Numbered from the stretch's first letter, positions 1 to 9,409 are shown. The stretch: 64,000 nt of DNA from PALSA-1006 sp963733265 (GCA_963733265.1 CAVTCF010000001.1:496001-560000); one strand, 5' to 3'. Notes: generated by a model not told the origin, from the sequence alone. Numbers and translations are program-made.

Positions 1-893
1 ACAGCATAGTGAACCACGCCATCGATAATATAGACAGGATCCTGATGGGTAGTTGGTCGGGTTGTTTCCACACAGCCACCCTGATCGACCGCCACGTCGA
101 CGATGACAGCACCTTCGCGCATGGTTTTCAAATCTTCGCGACGGATGAGTCTCGGTGCTGTCGCCCCGGGGATCAGCACGCCGCCGATGACTAAATCAGC
201 AACGGCAATTTGTTCGAGTAAATTGTGGCGATTAGAAAAAAGTGTCTGCACATTGGGCGGCAAAACTTCGCTTAGATAACGCAAACGATCCAGAGACAAA
301 TCCAGAATGGCGACGTTCGCACCCAGACCGGCAGCCATTTTTGCAGCATGACTACCCACTACGCCGCCGCCAAGGATAACGACATGTGCGGCCGGCACGC
401 CCGGAACGCCACCCAGTAAAACACCGCGCCCCCCGTATTGTTTCTCCAGGTATTTCGCGCCTTCCTGCACGGCCAGGCGACCGGCAACTTCCGACATCGG
501 GGTGAGCAATGGCAACTCACCCGAAGGCAATTGAACAGTTTCATAGGCGATGCAAGTCGCACCGGAAGCAAGGTGAGCCTGCGTTAATTCGCGGTCTGCC
601 GCAAAATGAAAATAAGTGAAGAGTGTTTGTCCGGAGCGAATGCGATGCCACTCGGGGCGTATAGGCTCTTTGACCTTGACAATCAACTCTGCTGCCGCCC
701 ATGTGGCGTCCGCATCGGGCGCTATGTTGGCGCCGACTGACGCGTATTGCTCGTCACTGAAGCCGCTGCCAAGGCCGGCACCGCTTTCTACCAAAATGGA
801 ATGTCCTGCCGCGACAAGTGCTTCAACGCCTGCCGGAACGAGCGCGACGCGGTTCTCATTGGTCTTGATTTCTTTGGGAACGCCGATCTTCAT
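1..893 (-). CDS. ald: Alanine dehydrogenase, 3' end cut by window edge
   Basis: Catalyses the reversible NAD-dependent oxidative deamination of L-alanine to pyruvate and ammonium in the cytoplasm. The first 297 codons are present, beginning MKIGVPKEIKTNENRVALVP, the typical N-terminus of the family. A lysine in VKVKEP and a histidine in TYFHFAAD match the substrate-binding residues of known alanine dehydrogenases. The Rossmann nucleotide site GGGVVGSHAAKMA follows at about residue 175. Complete proteins are about 370 residues, so some 70 C-terminal residues lie outside the window. The ATG is preceded by AAGGAGA inside the end of the upstream dioxygenase gene, with only 3 bases between that gene's stop and this start, so the two are probably cotranscribed and translationally coupled. 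The family call is secure. Confidence 0.95.
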   Translation of the reverse strand, partial: MKIGVPKEIKTNENRVALVPAGVEALVAAGHSILVESGAGLGSGFSDEQYASVGANIAPDADATWAAAELIVKVKEPIRPEWHRIRSGQTLFTYFHFAADRELTQAHLASGATCIAYETVQLPSGELPLLTPMSEVAGRLAVQEGAKYLEKQYGGRGVLLGGVPGVPAAHVVILGGGVVGSHAAKMAAGLGANVAILDLSLDRLRYLSEVLPPNVQTLFSNRHNLLEQIAVADLVIGGVLIPGATAPRLIRREDLKTMREGAVIVDVAVDQGGCVETTRPTTHQDPVYIIDGVVHYA

Positions 894-896
894 TTG

Positions 897-1655
897 CTAG
901 TCTCCTTGGGGTTGATCCGGAGGATTCAGGAAGCCGCCGGCACGAACTGTCAGTACCAAAGTGTCGCGGTGTCCGCCGGGGGCCGTAGGTTGAATGGGAG
1001 TGGATTCGTGAATGACGCGCTGATCATCAAGCAGCAGTAGCGTCCAAGGTTCGCTCAAGGTAAAACGTTGTCCATGTCGTCCGTTGAATTCGAATATACG
1101 GCTTTCGCCGCCGCTGATGTTCTCGCGTGCTACAAACAGGATGGCAACGAAGTCTACACCGTCGCGGTGCGCTCCTTCGGGGGTTGGTCGCCCAATACCG
1201 TGGCTGGTGTCAATGCGAAACTGGTGTGCTTCGATATACCAGGGTTGCTCGCCCTTTATTCTGGAACATTCGTTGGCGACAGCTAGCAGTAACTTCGGCC
1301 AGATCGGCTGTGTCAATGTGTGGTCGGATACCGGTTCAAACATTCGCAACATCCCGCCGTGCAGCGCATTGTATTGCAATGGCTGATAATGTGCGCGATG
1401 CGCCACTTGAGTCAGAGCTTGCTTGTTGACGATAAAGCAGGAATGCCTGCGACGACGGTAGCGTCCCCCGTCTTTAAGAAAATTATCCGGAGGCAGATCT
1501 TCCCAGTCCTCTTTCATAGCTTGAAGTGCGGACGTTGGCAATCCCAGAAGAGTTGTTAAGCCTGTCGGGCTTAATACTCCAAAACCATCATTTTTTACTG
1601 CATCAGCAAGGTGTGAAGGGTCTACGTAAGTGGGGGAGAGGTTGGCGATAGTCAT
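897..1655 (-). CDS. 2OG-Fe(II) dioxygenase family protein (possible free amino acid hydroxylase)
   Basis: This 252-residue protein resembles the 2OG-Fe dioxygenase family of PF10014, which includes enzymes hydroxylating free L-isoleucine and related amino acids. The facial-triad motif HRD is visible in EGAHRDGVDF near residue 163, the distal histidine in RVIHESTP near residue 214, and an arginine suited to 2-oxoglutarate binding in HRDTLVLTVRA near residue 234. It lies 3 bases upstream of alanine dehydrogenase on the same strand and its 3' end carries the ribosome-binding site of that gene. This pairing suggests a role in amino acid metabolism, for example hydroxylating an amino acid that is later deaminated; that is inference. 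Substrate cannot be told from sequence. The start is an ATG at 1655. Confidence 0.8.
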   Translation of the reverse strand: MTIANLSPTYVDPSHLADAVKNDGFGVLSPTGLTTLLGLPTSALQAMKEDWEDLPPDNFLKDGGRYRRRRHSCFIVNKQALTQVAHRAHYQPLQYNALHGGMLRMFEPVSDHTLTQPIWPKLLLAVANECSRIKGEQPWYIEAHQFRIDTSHGIGRPTPEGAHRDGVDFVAILFVARENISGGESRIFEFNGRHGQRFTLSEPWTLLLLDDQRVIHESTPIQPTAPGGHRDTLVLTVRAGGFLNPPDQPQGD

Positions 1656-1847
1656 GGCAATAATTTTGTTTGGATATTAGTGGTAATGAGACAAGGCTAA
1701 AAATTTATTTGCTTGGGATATTACAAATATTCATTAAATGGCCGCGTTGTCATTAAATAGAATACGCACTACATTACGGGGCTTGACGGAAATACTAAGC
1801 TTATTTTACAAGGATTGCACTTGGTTTGGATAAATTCCGGAGGAGTC

Positions 1848-3206
1848 ATGGAGCCACCACAACATAATGTATCGGGAAGCACACAACCTCCGGAGCGGGT
1901 GACTTTGGCGCAGGCAAGCTGGTATTGGTTCAAACTCGGTTTCATCAGTTTCGGCGGACCAGCCGGGCAGATTTCGCTCATGCATCAAGATCTGGTGGAG
2001 CGTAAACGCTGGATATCCGAGAAGCGATTTTTGCACGCACTTAACTTTTGCATGCTGCTGCCCGGCCCCGAGGCGCAACAGCTTGCCACCTATATTGGCT
2101 GGTTAATGCATCGAACTTGGGGTGGCATTATTGCGGGCACATTTTTTGTGCTGCCTTCGTTGCTGATTCTCATCGCGCTTTCATGGATATATGTTGTGTT
2201 CGGGAATTTACCATTGGTGGCCGGATTGTTCTATGGTATTAAACCTGCGGTCACCGCCATCGTGGTGCATGCTACCTACAACATTGGTTCGCGCGCGTTG
2301 AAGAACAATGTGCTGCGGGCAATTGCCGCAGCAGCCTTTGTGGCGATTTTTGCGCTTAACGTGCCATTCCCTGCGATTATCGCGGGCGCGGCATTGGCCG
2401 GTTATCTGGGTGGCCGTATAGCAAGGGATAAATTTATGCTTGGCGGTGGACATGGCACAATAAATAAATCATTCGGTGTAGCAATAATCGACGATGACAC
2501 GCCGACACCTGATCACGCACGATTTCAGTGGCGTAATTTGATTCGCATTATTTGCTTTGGAGTATTGTTGTGGACTTTACCAATGGCATTGCTAACCTTG
2601 TCATTAGGCTGGGAGCACACCTTGACGCAGATGGGATGGTTCTTTACCAAAGCGGCGTTGCTCACTTTCGGCGGCGCCTATGCGGTGCTCCCATATGTTT
2701 ATCAGGGAGCAGTCAGTCACTACGGATGGCTCACGCCGCCGCAAATGATCGACGGCTTGGCGCTTGGTGAAACGACTCCCGGCCCCCTCATTATGGTGGT
2801 GGCATTTGTCGGTTTTATCGGAGGCTATTCACACGCGATATTGGGTGCGGACAATTTATTTTTGGCCGGAGCGGTTGCCGCGACGCTGGTGACCTGGTTT
2901 ACCTTTCTTCCCTCGTTCCTGTTTATTCTCGCCGGAGGGCCCTTGGTAGAAAGCACGCATAACGATATGAAATTTACGGCACCGCTCACGGCTATAACTG
3001 CGGCAGTAGTCGGCGTGATTTTGAATCTGGCGCTATTTTTTGGTTACAAGGTTTTGTGGCCGCAAGGATTTGCAGGCGATTTTGATTGGGTTTCTGCGCT
3101 GCTAGCTTTGGCTGCCACGGTTGCTTTGTTTCGCTGCAAAAGAAGTGTGATTCAAGTAATCGCCGGGTGTGCGATAGCCGGACTATTAATAAAAATATTG
3201 GCTTAA
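1848..3206 (+). CDS. chrA: Chromate transporter, long-chain CHR family
   Basis: Inner-membrane protein of the CHR superfamily (PF02417), expected to export chromate by proton-motive force. It is the bidomain type: the N-terminal half has FGGPAGQIS and LPGPEAQQL, and the C-terminal half has the matching FGGAYAVLP and TTPGPLIM, consistent with two homologous halves of opposite orientation. Multiple hydrophobic segments are seen throughout. I start at the ATG at 1848 because GGAGGAG lies just upstream; an in-frame ATG at 1815 would add 11 residues without a comparable ribosome-binding site. The length of 452 residues suits the long-chain group. No ChrB-type regulator is adjacent. Some CHR proteins have no demonstrated chromate activity, so the substrate is by family only. 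Confidence 0.9.
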   Translation: MEPPQHNVSGSTQPPERVTLAQASWYWFKLGFISFGGPAGQISLMHQDLVERKRWISEKRFLHALNFCMLLPGPEAQQLATYIGWLMHRTWGGIIAGTFFVLPSLLILIALSWIYVVFGNLPLVAGLFYGIKPAVTAIVVHATYNIGSRALKNNVLRAIAAAAFVAIFALNVPFPAIIAGAALAGYLGGRIARDKFMLGGGHGTINKSFGVAIIDDDTPTPDHARFQWRNLIRIICFGVLLWTLPMALLTLSLGWEHTLTQMGWFFTKAALLTFGGAYAVLPYVYQGAVSHYGWLTPPQMIDGLALGETTPGPLIMVVAFVGFIGGYSHAILGADNLFLAGAVAATLVTWFTFLPSFLFILAGGPLVESTHNDMKFTAPLTAITAAVVGVILNLALFFGYKVLWPQGFAGDFDWVSALLALAATVALFRCKRSVIQVIAGCAIAGLLIKILA

Positions 3207-3245
3207 CTTTCTGGTATTAGGGAATCCCTTAACTTCTTCTCAACC

Positions 3246-3521
3246 TCAGTGCGCCACCCCGCCCATTGATAAGCTATGGCGCGAGTTTCTGCTAAAAATG
3301 ACAGGCAGATTGAGGCGCTTTGCTTCTTTCTTTACCTTTGTTGATAAGCTATGATTTACAAAGTTGACCAGTACCACAATCAATTCAACATTGCCAGGAA
3401 TCACATAATGTTTATTGCCGTGCTTGCGACCGGTCCAATGCGTGATTTGTTCGATGCCCTGTGCTTGCAATTCATCTCTGAGAGATTCGATGTTGTCTCC
3501 ACCGACGACCAAAGCTGCCAT
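3246..3521 (-). CDS. DUF2325 domain-containing protein
   Basis: Small cytoplasmic protein of 91 residues with the DUF2325 signature: an N-terminal AALVVGGDNIESLRDEL segment, a central THWTGRKHGNK segment and a VVLVNFVNHSLSTKVK strand-helix. The family fold resembles a response-regulator-like or Rossmann sheet; no activity is known to me. I chose the ATG at 3521 since GGAG lies 6 bases before it; an ATG at 3533 and a TTG at 3539 are alternatives. It follows the HDOD gene on the same strand with about 80 bases between, so cotranscription is possible. Confidence 0.75.
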   Translation of the reverse strand: MAALVVGGDNIESLRDELQAQGIEQITHWTGRKHGNKHYVIPGNVELIVVLVNFVNHSLSTKVKKEAKRLNLPVIFSRNSRHSLSMGGVAH

Positions 3522-3603
3522 GATGTTCTCCATCTGCAAAATTAAAGTAATGCTGATGTTAGGCTGGCAAGATATTCATGTGAACAAAGATATTTCGCTT
3601 TGC

Positions 3604-4395
3604 TTAGATGTGCAATCGAGCCGCGTTAACAAGAAGGGTCGGTAACGTTGTTGCGGGTATTTTTTCTTTGGGCACACAAATATCGGCCAAGGCAAATGCA
3701 ATTTGCAGGGCCAGTGAAATGCCATGAATGCGCGAACCATCCACAAATCCTGACTCATCAGGGGCTTCGCGATGATAAATTGCGGTTACCAACACCTCCG
3801 GCAAACCCCAATTCAACAGCATGGTGGCGGTCAGTTCACGGTGGTCTGTGTTGAAAGCCTCACGCTCCAAGGCAAGCCGTTTATGGACACCCTCGTCGGG
3901 TAAAGAAATAAATTCGCCGTAACGATCGGGAAAGATGGATGCCAGCGCCAATTCTCCAACGCAGCACAATAGCCCGGAGGTAAAGTTGTCTTCATCGTTA
4001 ATTTTGGCATAGGGAGATAGTGCTTGTGCTGAAACAGCTGTCGCCAAAGAGCGCGACCAGTATTGTTCGTAGTCAAATTGAGGACAACGACCATCACGAT
4101 TACTGTGCAGCACTGAGAGCGCGAGAACAAGAACGCCAACCCGGCGAGTTCCAAGCGTGGTAACTGCTTTGGGTATTGAAATGATCGGTCGGCTATGACC
4201 AAAGGAAGCTGCATTTGAAAACTTCAGCAGTTCGCCTGCCAGTGCCGGGTCAGATTGAACCAAGCGGGCCAGATCATCTATTTTGTAATTATCATTTTGT
4301 AGTAGCTTCATGATAGCCAAGGCTAAACTCTGCGGCGTGGGCAGTTTTCCTGTTGCCGCGAGTTTTATGTATAGAACTGGATCAACTAATTGCAC
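3604..4395 (-). CDS. HDOD domain-containing protein
   Basis: Protein of about 263 residues consisting almost entirely of an HDOD domain (PF08668), a degenerate relative of HD phosphohydrolases found in signalling proteins. Recognisable parts are LPTPQSLALAIMKLLQ, the helix VQSDPALAGELLKFSNAASFG, and ISIPKAVTTLGTRRV. The metal-binding HD pair of true phosphohydrolases is not evident, so catalysis is not expected. The proposed GTG start at 4395 lies 7 bases after GGAG; a TTG two codons earlier is possible but too close to that site. Likely a cytoplasmic regulator; partner unknown. Confidence 0.8.
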   Translation of the reverse strand: MQLVDPVLYIKLAATGKLPTPQSLALAIMKLLQNDNYKIDDLARLVQSDPALAGELLKFSNAASFGHSRPIISIPKAVTTLGTRRVGVLVLALSVLHSNRDGRCPQFDYEQYWSRSLATAVSAQALSPYAKINDEDNFTSGLLCCVGELALASIFPDRYGEFISLPDEGVHKRLALEREAFNTDHRELTATMLLNWGLPEVLVTAIYHREAPDESGFVDGSRIHGISLALQIAFALADICVPKEKIPATTLPTLLVNAARLHI

Positions 4396-4598
4396 GGACA
4401 ATCTCCGTTATTGTAATGGCCCATGCCTATTCGTCGTATTTGCCCGCAATCCCCAAAATCCGCAAGAGGGAATCACAACATTTGAACTTTGATTGAACCT
4501 TAATTCAAGACTACATGCTCAATTAAGCATTTTTCTGTGTGTTAGCGAACCAAGCAAAAAATATCCTGTAGTAGCTTTACAACGCGCGAAAAGGTTAG

Positions 4599-5024
4599 TT
4601 AGAGTTTTTTCCGCTGGGCCAAACGGTTAAGCGCTTCCTTTAAAGGAGAGTCGGCAAGCCTTTGTGCGAGCTCGGTTAGATGAGTTTTTCCGGACGGGCT
4701 AATCGAGCGTGTTTCGGGCGGGGGGAGGTATGGGGGGGCACTAACTTGCACAACTACCTGAATTACAGTAACCTCGCACCCATTATCATGCAGTTTTGCA
4801 GCTAGTTCTGTGGCCATTTGACGGAGTTTAGATGCGATTGCTCCGTTGTTCGCTGACAGCGTTAGCGTATGCTGGTCGAGTTGCATTACTCGGCAACTGC
4901 CTATTAAAGAGGGCGGGATAACTTGCTCAAGTTGCTGTTGCAAAGCCATAAGTCGCCGCGCTTTGTTCGTAAGCTTTCCCAGTTCACTACTGGAGTTTAG
5001 GAATGAATTGAGGTGATATGGCAC
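4599..5024 (-). CDS. DciA-like DUF721 protein (putative DnaB helicase loader)
   Basis: A 141-residue protein of the DUF721 family (PF05258), which contains DciA, the loader or operator of the replicative helicase DnaB in most bacteria lacking DnaC. The DUF721 core covers roughly residues 10-95 and includes LGKLTNKARRLMALQQQLEQ, LTLSANNGAIASKLRQ and a C-terminal helix. The tail is charged and probably disordered. The start is a GTG at 5024, only 34 bases from the opposing GTG of the M23 peptidase, so both promoters must overlap each other or the coding sequence. DUF721 next to an M23 peptidase and secA is a common betaproteobacterial arrangement. Confidence 0.75.
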   Translation of the reverse strand: MPYHLNSFLNSSSELGKLTNKARRLMALQQQLEQVIPPSLIGSCRVMQLDQHTLTLSANNGAIASKLRQMATELAAKLHDNGCEVTVIQVVVQVSAPPYLPPPETRSISPSGKTHLTELAQRLADSPLKEALNRLAQRKKL

Positions 5025-5058
5025 GGTTCAAGTGATTAAAATTGAGAAAGGGGGCGGC

Positions 5059-5982
5059 GTGGATATTATTCTAGTTTCCAATAGATTGGCAAAAGCGCGT
5101 AGTTTTACCTTGACGACAATGCATTTGGCGATACTTGCAATCTTGGCTTCAGTGCTGTTTGTGAGTGCCGTGTTGACAGCCCAGTATGCAATAGTACGTT
5201 TGCAGCCAAACAGCATCAGCGATGGATTGCGGTCATGGTTGGCCAGCGCCCAACAGTATGAACAACAAAAGCAACAGGCGTACCTGCATGAAAGCATGGA
5301 TACGATGGCCAAACGCCTTGGGCAGATGCAGGCGCAGTTATTGCGTTTGGATTCTTTGGGTGCGCGCCTGGTCAAAATGTCCGGCATGAAACCGCAGGAA
5401 TTTTCTTTTGAGCAAATGCCACCGGAAGGCGGGCCATATATTCCCGCCCCGATGCAGGCCGACGTTTCGCTGAGCAGTATGGACAAGCAATTGAACAGCC
5501 TTACAGCACTGGTAAGTGATCGCAGTGATAAATTGGTAGCGCTGGAAACGTTGTTGATGCAAGACAGTTTGACTAAAAAAATGCTGCCTTCGTTAGCTCC
5601 GGCTACAGACGCCTGGTATTCTTCCAATTACGGCTGGCGCATAGACCCGTTTACCGGAAAAAATGCCATGCATGAAGGGGTAGACTTCATGGTCCCGGCG
5701 GGAACGCCGGTTTATGCTTCTGCCGGAGGCGTGGTTGTGTATGCGGATTACCATCCCCAATATGGTAATATGATAGAGATTGATCACGGCAAGGATATAG
5801 TTACGCGTTATGCGCATACATCCAAAGTGCTTGTCAAGGTGGGGCAGATGGTTCGGCGCGGCGAAAAGATTGCCCTTTCGGGTAGTACCGGGCGTTCTAC
5901 CGGCCCGCATCTGCACTTTGAAGTGAGATTCAAAGGCATGGCCCAAAACCCGGTGCGTTTCATACAAAGATCTGCGAGCTAA
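5059..5982 (+). CDS. M23 family metallopeptidase (LytM-type)
   Basis: Predicted inner-membrane-anchored, periplasmic peptidoglycan hydrolase or divisome regulator. An N-terminal hydrophobic segment (about residues 20-42) is followed by a coiled-coil-prone region rich in Gln and Leu, then a C-terminal M23 domain from about residue 195. Zinc ligands are seen: the H and D of MHEGVDFMVPAGTPV and the HLH of GPHLHFEV. An active-site domain with the full set suggests real cleavage, unlike degenerate EnvC-type activators. I prefer the GTG at 5059 because AAAGGGGGCGG lies just upstream; an earlier in-frame GTG at 5032 would give 316 residues. It is followed by a terminator and secA. Confidence 0.85.
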   Translation: MDIILVSNRLAKARSFTLTTMHLAILAILASVLFVSAVLTAQYAIVRLQPNSISDGLRSWLASAQQYEQQKQQAYLHESMDTMAKRLGQMQAQLLRLDSLGARLVKMSGMKPQEFSFEQMPPEGGPYIPAPMQADVSLSSMDKQLNSLTALVSDRSDKLVALETLLMQDSLTKKMLPSLAPATDAWYSSNYGWRIDPFTGKNAMHEGVDFMVPAGTPVYASAGGVVVYADYHPQYGNMIEIDHGKDIVTRYAHTSKVLVKVGQMVRRGEKIALSGSTGRSTGPHLHFEVRFKGMAQNPVRFIQRSAS

Positions 5983-6001
5983 TGCTCGTTAACTGTGAAA
6001 C

Positions 6002-6032
6002 AAGGGTGAGGCTTAATTCCTCACCCTTTTTT
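6002..6032 (+). terminator. Rho-independent terminator after M23 peptidase gene
   Basis: A perfect 10-base stem AAGGGTGAGG / CCTCACCCTT with a 7-base loop is followed by a T run. It lies 20 bases after the M23 stop codon and 35 before secA, separating the two transcription units. Confidence 0.85.
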
Positions 6033-6066
6033 ATTTATTTGATGTCGTTAAATTTAGAGTAAGAAC

Positions 6067-8787
6067 ATGATTTCCAAATTGCTGAAAAGTGTATTCGGTA
6101 GCCGTAATGACCGCCTGCTTAAACAATACCGCCAAAACGTAAATGCGATTAATGCTCTCGAAGCCAGTGTAGCCGCGTTGTCGGATGAAGAGTTGCAAAA
6201 CAAAACTGCGCATTTTAAACAACGCGTGCAGCAAGGTGAGACGCTGGATGACCTGTTGCCGGAGGCCTTTGCGGTTGTGCGCGAGGGGGGGCGGCGCGCG
6301 TTGCAGATGCGCCATTTCGATGTGCAGTTGATCGGCGGCATGGTGCTGCATTACGGCAAGATTGCTGAAATGCGCACGGGGGAAGGTAAAACTCTAATGG
6401 CGACTCTCCCCGCCTATCTAAATGCCCTGTCCGGTAAAGGCGTGCATGTAGTGACCGTTAACGATTACCTGGCAGCGCGCGATGCCGAGTGGATGGGGCG
6501 CCTGTACCGTTTTCTCGGCTTGTCGGTCGGGGTGATTCTGTCGAACATGGATCATGGCGACAAACAGGCGGCTTATGCGGCTGATATCACCTATGGTACC
6601 AATAACGAATTTGGTTTCGACTATCTGCGCGACAACATGGCAGGTCAGGCGAACGAACGCTTCCAGCGCGGGTTGAATTTTGCCGTTGTTGATGAAGTGG
6701 ATTCGATTTTGATCGACGAAGCACGCACACCGCTGATTATTTCCGGACAAGCCGAAGACAATCTAGACGTGTATTTGCACATGAACAAGCTTGTCCCCAA
6801 TTTGACCCGCCAATTGGAAGAAGAAGGTGAGGGTGACTACAGTGTCGACGAGAAAAATCATCAGATTTTATTGACTGAGGCCGGACACGAGCGTGCCGAG
6901 CAGTTGCTCTCCCGCGCGGGTCTTTTGCCTGCGGGTGGCAGCCTGTATGACCCGGCCAATATCACGTTGATCCATCATTTGTATGCGGCGCTGCGCGCGC
7001 ATGTGCTGTATCTGCGCGATCAACACTATGTTGTGCAAGACGGCGAAGTGATTATCGTGGACGAATTTACCGGACGCTTGATGTCCGGCCGGCGCTGGTC
7101 AGACGGTTTGCATCAGGCGGTAGAGGCCAAAGAAGGCGTGGATATTCAGAAAGAGAACCAGACGCTGGCTTCTATCACCTTCCAGAATTATTTCCGCATG
7201 TATAACAAGCTGTCCGGTATGACCGGCACGGCGGATACCGAAGCCTACGAATTTCAGTCTATCTACAATTTGGAAACAGTCATTATTCCGCCACATCGTC
7301 CGACCGTGCGCAAGGACTTGATGGACAAGGTTTACCTTTCGACTGAAGAAAAATATACAGCGGTGATCATTGATGTGCGTGATTGCTATGAACGCGGCCA
7401 GCCGGTATTGGTGGGCACGACATCCATTGAAACTTCGGAGTTGCTGTCGCAACTGCTGGATAAAGAAAAATTGCCGCATCAGGTGTTGAATGCCAAACAA
7501 CATGCGCGCGAGGCTGAAATCATCGCGCAGGCGGGTAGTCCCAAGATGATTACTATCGCCACCAACATGGCAGGTCGTGGTACCGATATTGTGCTGGGCG
7601 GCAACGTCGAAAAGCCTATTGAGCGCGTGCGTATGGATGAGACTCTGGATGCCGCGACCCGCGAACAGCGCGTAGCACAACTGCGTGCAGAATGGCAACC
7701 TGTTCACGAGCAAGTGGTTGCCAGCGGAGGCTTGCACATTATCGGTACAGAGCGGCACGAATCGCGGCGCGTGGACAACCAGTTGCGCGGACGTGCCGGA
7801 CGCCAAGGCGACCCCGGTTCCAGCCGTTTCTATTTGTCTTTGCAAGACCCGTTGCTACGGATTTTTGCCTCTGACCGTGTTTCCGCAATTATGAACAAGT
7901 TCAAGTTGCCGGAAGGAGAGGCGATTGAGCATATTTGGGTAACACGTGCGATTGAAAATGCACAGCGTAAAGTCGAAGCGCGCAATTTTGATACACGTAA
8001 ACAGATTCTTGAATACGATGATGTTGCCAATGATCAGCGCAAGGTAATTTATCAGCAACGCAACGAGTTGCTGGAAAGTGATGATATTTCCGAGACGATC
8101 AATGCGATGCGTGAAGGCGTGTTGTCAGACACAATTACCGAATATATCCCGCCGGGCAGCATGGAAGAACAGTGGGATGAGGCAGGCTTGGAAAAAGCAC
8201 TTGCGTCGGAGTTTCAACTGGAATTGCCTGTGGCGCAATGGCTGGAGCAAGACAAACAACTGGACGAAGCCGGTCTGCTCAAGCGCGTGGTAGAGGCTGC
8301 GCAAAAACAATATCAGGAAAAGGTAAATCCAGTCGGCAGCGAAGTGATGCACGGATATGAGCGTATCGTGATGTTGGGTAGTCTGGATACGCATTGGCGC
8401 GAACACTTGGCAGCACTGGATCATTTGCGTCAGGGTATTCATTTGCGCGGTTACGCGCAGAAAAATCCCAAGCAGGAATACAAGCGTGAAGCATTTGAAT
8501 TGTTTTCAACGATGCTGGACAGTATCAAGCGTGATGTGACACAAACACTGATGAATGTGCAAATACGCAGCAGCGAAGAAGTCGAAGCAGTCGAAGCGCC
8601 CCATACACCGGAAAATGTGCAGTATCATCACGCCGATTATGAAGAGGCATTGGCAACGGATGAGCCTGAAACTGAAGGAGCTGAACATAAGCCGTTCGTG
8701 CGTACAGGTGAAAAGGTTGGTCGCAATGATCCTTGCCCATGCGGGTCGGGGAAAAAGTACAAACAATGCCACGGTAAACTGAGTTAA
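6067..8787 (+). CDS. secA: Preprotein translocase ATPase SecA
   Basis: ATPase motor that pushes unfolded preproteins through SecYEG. The protein has 906 residues, the usual length. Visible parts are the Walker A motif MRTGEGKTL near residue 102, the DEVDSILIDEARTPLIISG segment of NBD1 with Walker B, the GRGTDIVLGG motif of NBD2 and the LRGRAGRQGD arginine-finger motif. The helical scaffold and wing domains follow. The C-terminal zinc-binding motif CPCGSGKKYKQCHG, which contacts SecB and lipids, is complete. The start ATG at 6067 gives the standard MISKLLKSVFGSRNDR beginning. The gene stands alone between a terminator and a downstream gap. Confidence 0.99.
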   Translation: MISKLLKSVFGSRNDRLLKQYRQNVNAINALEASVAALSDEELQNKTAHFKQRVQQGETLDDLLPEAFAVVREGGRRALQMRHFDVQLIGGMVLHYGKIAEMRTGEGKTLMATLPAYLNALSGKGVHVVTVNDYLAARDAEWMGRLYRFLGLSVGVILSNMDHGDKQAAYAADITYGTNNEFGFDYLRDNMAGQANERFQRGLNFAVVDEVDSILIDEARTPLIISGQAEDNLDVYLHMNKLVPNLTRQLEEEGEGDYSVDEKNHQILLTEAGHERAEQLLSRAGLLPAGGSLYDPANITLIHHLYAALRAHVLYLRDQHYVVQDGEVIIVDEFTGRLMSGRRWSDGLHQAVEAKEGVDIQKENQTLASITFQNYFRMYNKLSGMTGTADTEAYEFQSIYNLETVIIPPHRPTVRKDLMDKVYLSTEEKYTAVIIDVRDCYERGQPVLVGTTSIETSELLSQLLDKEKLPHQVLNAKQHAREAEIIAQAGSPKMITIATNMAGRGTDIVLGGNVEKPIERVRMDETLDAATREQRVAQLRAEWQPVHEQVVASGGLHIIGTERHESRRVDNQLRGRAGRQGDPGSSRFYLSLQDPLLRIFASDRVSAIMNKFKLPEGEAIEHIWVTRAIENAQRKVEARNFDTRKQILEYDDVANDQRKVIYQQRNELLESDDISETINAMREGVLSDTITEYIPPGSMEEQWDEAGLEKALASEFQLELPVAQWLEQDKQLDEAGLLKRVVEAAQKQYQEKVNPVGSEVMHGYERIVMLGSLDTHWREHLAALDHLRQGIHLRGYAQKNPKQEYKREAFELFSTMLDSIKRDVTQTLMNVQIRSSEEVEAVEAPHTPENVQYHHADYEEALATDEPETEGAEHKPFVRTGEKVGRNDPCPCGSGKKYKQCHGKLS

Positions 8788-8897
8788 GTTCTGATTTTTG
8801 TTAATGGGCTTCGTTCAATAATAGTCTTAATTGATAGGCACATAACATGCCTGACAAGAATTTGGAGTGAAACAACTGTTGGTCGGGGAGAGATGAA

Positions 8898-9395
8898 ATG
8901 GTAACTGATGAATTAGTGATGAATGCATTGCGCCATTCCTCCTTGTCAGAAGAGTTGCGAGATTCCGAAATTGAGTACTTGGCCAACATGATTACGGTTA
9001 GGGAATACAAGGCCGGAGAATATATTCTCCGGCCCGGTGAAACCGCGCTGAAAGACTCATTGTTGATTTTGGGTAGCGGTGATGTGGAAGCAACTGCCGC
9101 AACAGGTGGCGAACACATGACGCTGCACATGCTCCAGATGGGCGACCTGGCCGGGATTATCGGTTTCGTCGGCGGCAACGTGCTGCAAATTAGCGCGACC
9201 ATCGTTGCCAAGACAGACAGCAAAGTGCTGGTGTTGGAACGCACGCGCTTTGAGTCCCTGTTGAATTCCCAGCCCGCTATTGTTTACTATGTGATGCGCG
9301 GCATCGTGCGGCACGTTCATGGCATTGTGCGTCGTATGAACACACAATCAATCGAGATGAACAACTATATTCACAAAACTCACGGTCGTTACTAA
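8898..9395 (+). CDS. Cyclic nucleotide-binding domain protein (single cNMP domain)
   Basis: A 165-residue protein made of one cNMP-binding-like beta-roll (PF00027), with no DNA-binding helix-turn-helix after it, unlike CRP/FNR regulators. Segments such as YKAGEYILRPGE and LQMGDLAGIIGFVGG correspond to the usual roll and phosphate-binding cassette, but the cassette lacks a clear RxAT-type arginine, so ligand binding is doubtful. The start ATG at 8898 is preceded by a GGGGAGAG purine stretch. It ends 14 bases before argJ on the same strand, suggesting cotranscription. Function unknown; a regulatory or scaffolding role is inference. Confidence 0.75.
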   Translation: MVTDELVMNALRHSSLSEELRDSEIEYLANMITVREYKAGEYILRPGETALKDSLLILGSGDVEATAATGGEHMTLHMLQMGDLAGIIGFVGGNVLQISATIVAKTDSKVLVLERTRFESLLNSQPAIVYYVMRGIVRHVHGIVRRMNTQSIEMNNYIHKTHGRY

Positions 9396-9409
9396 AGGGA
9401 AGTTAAATA

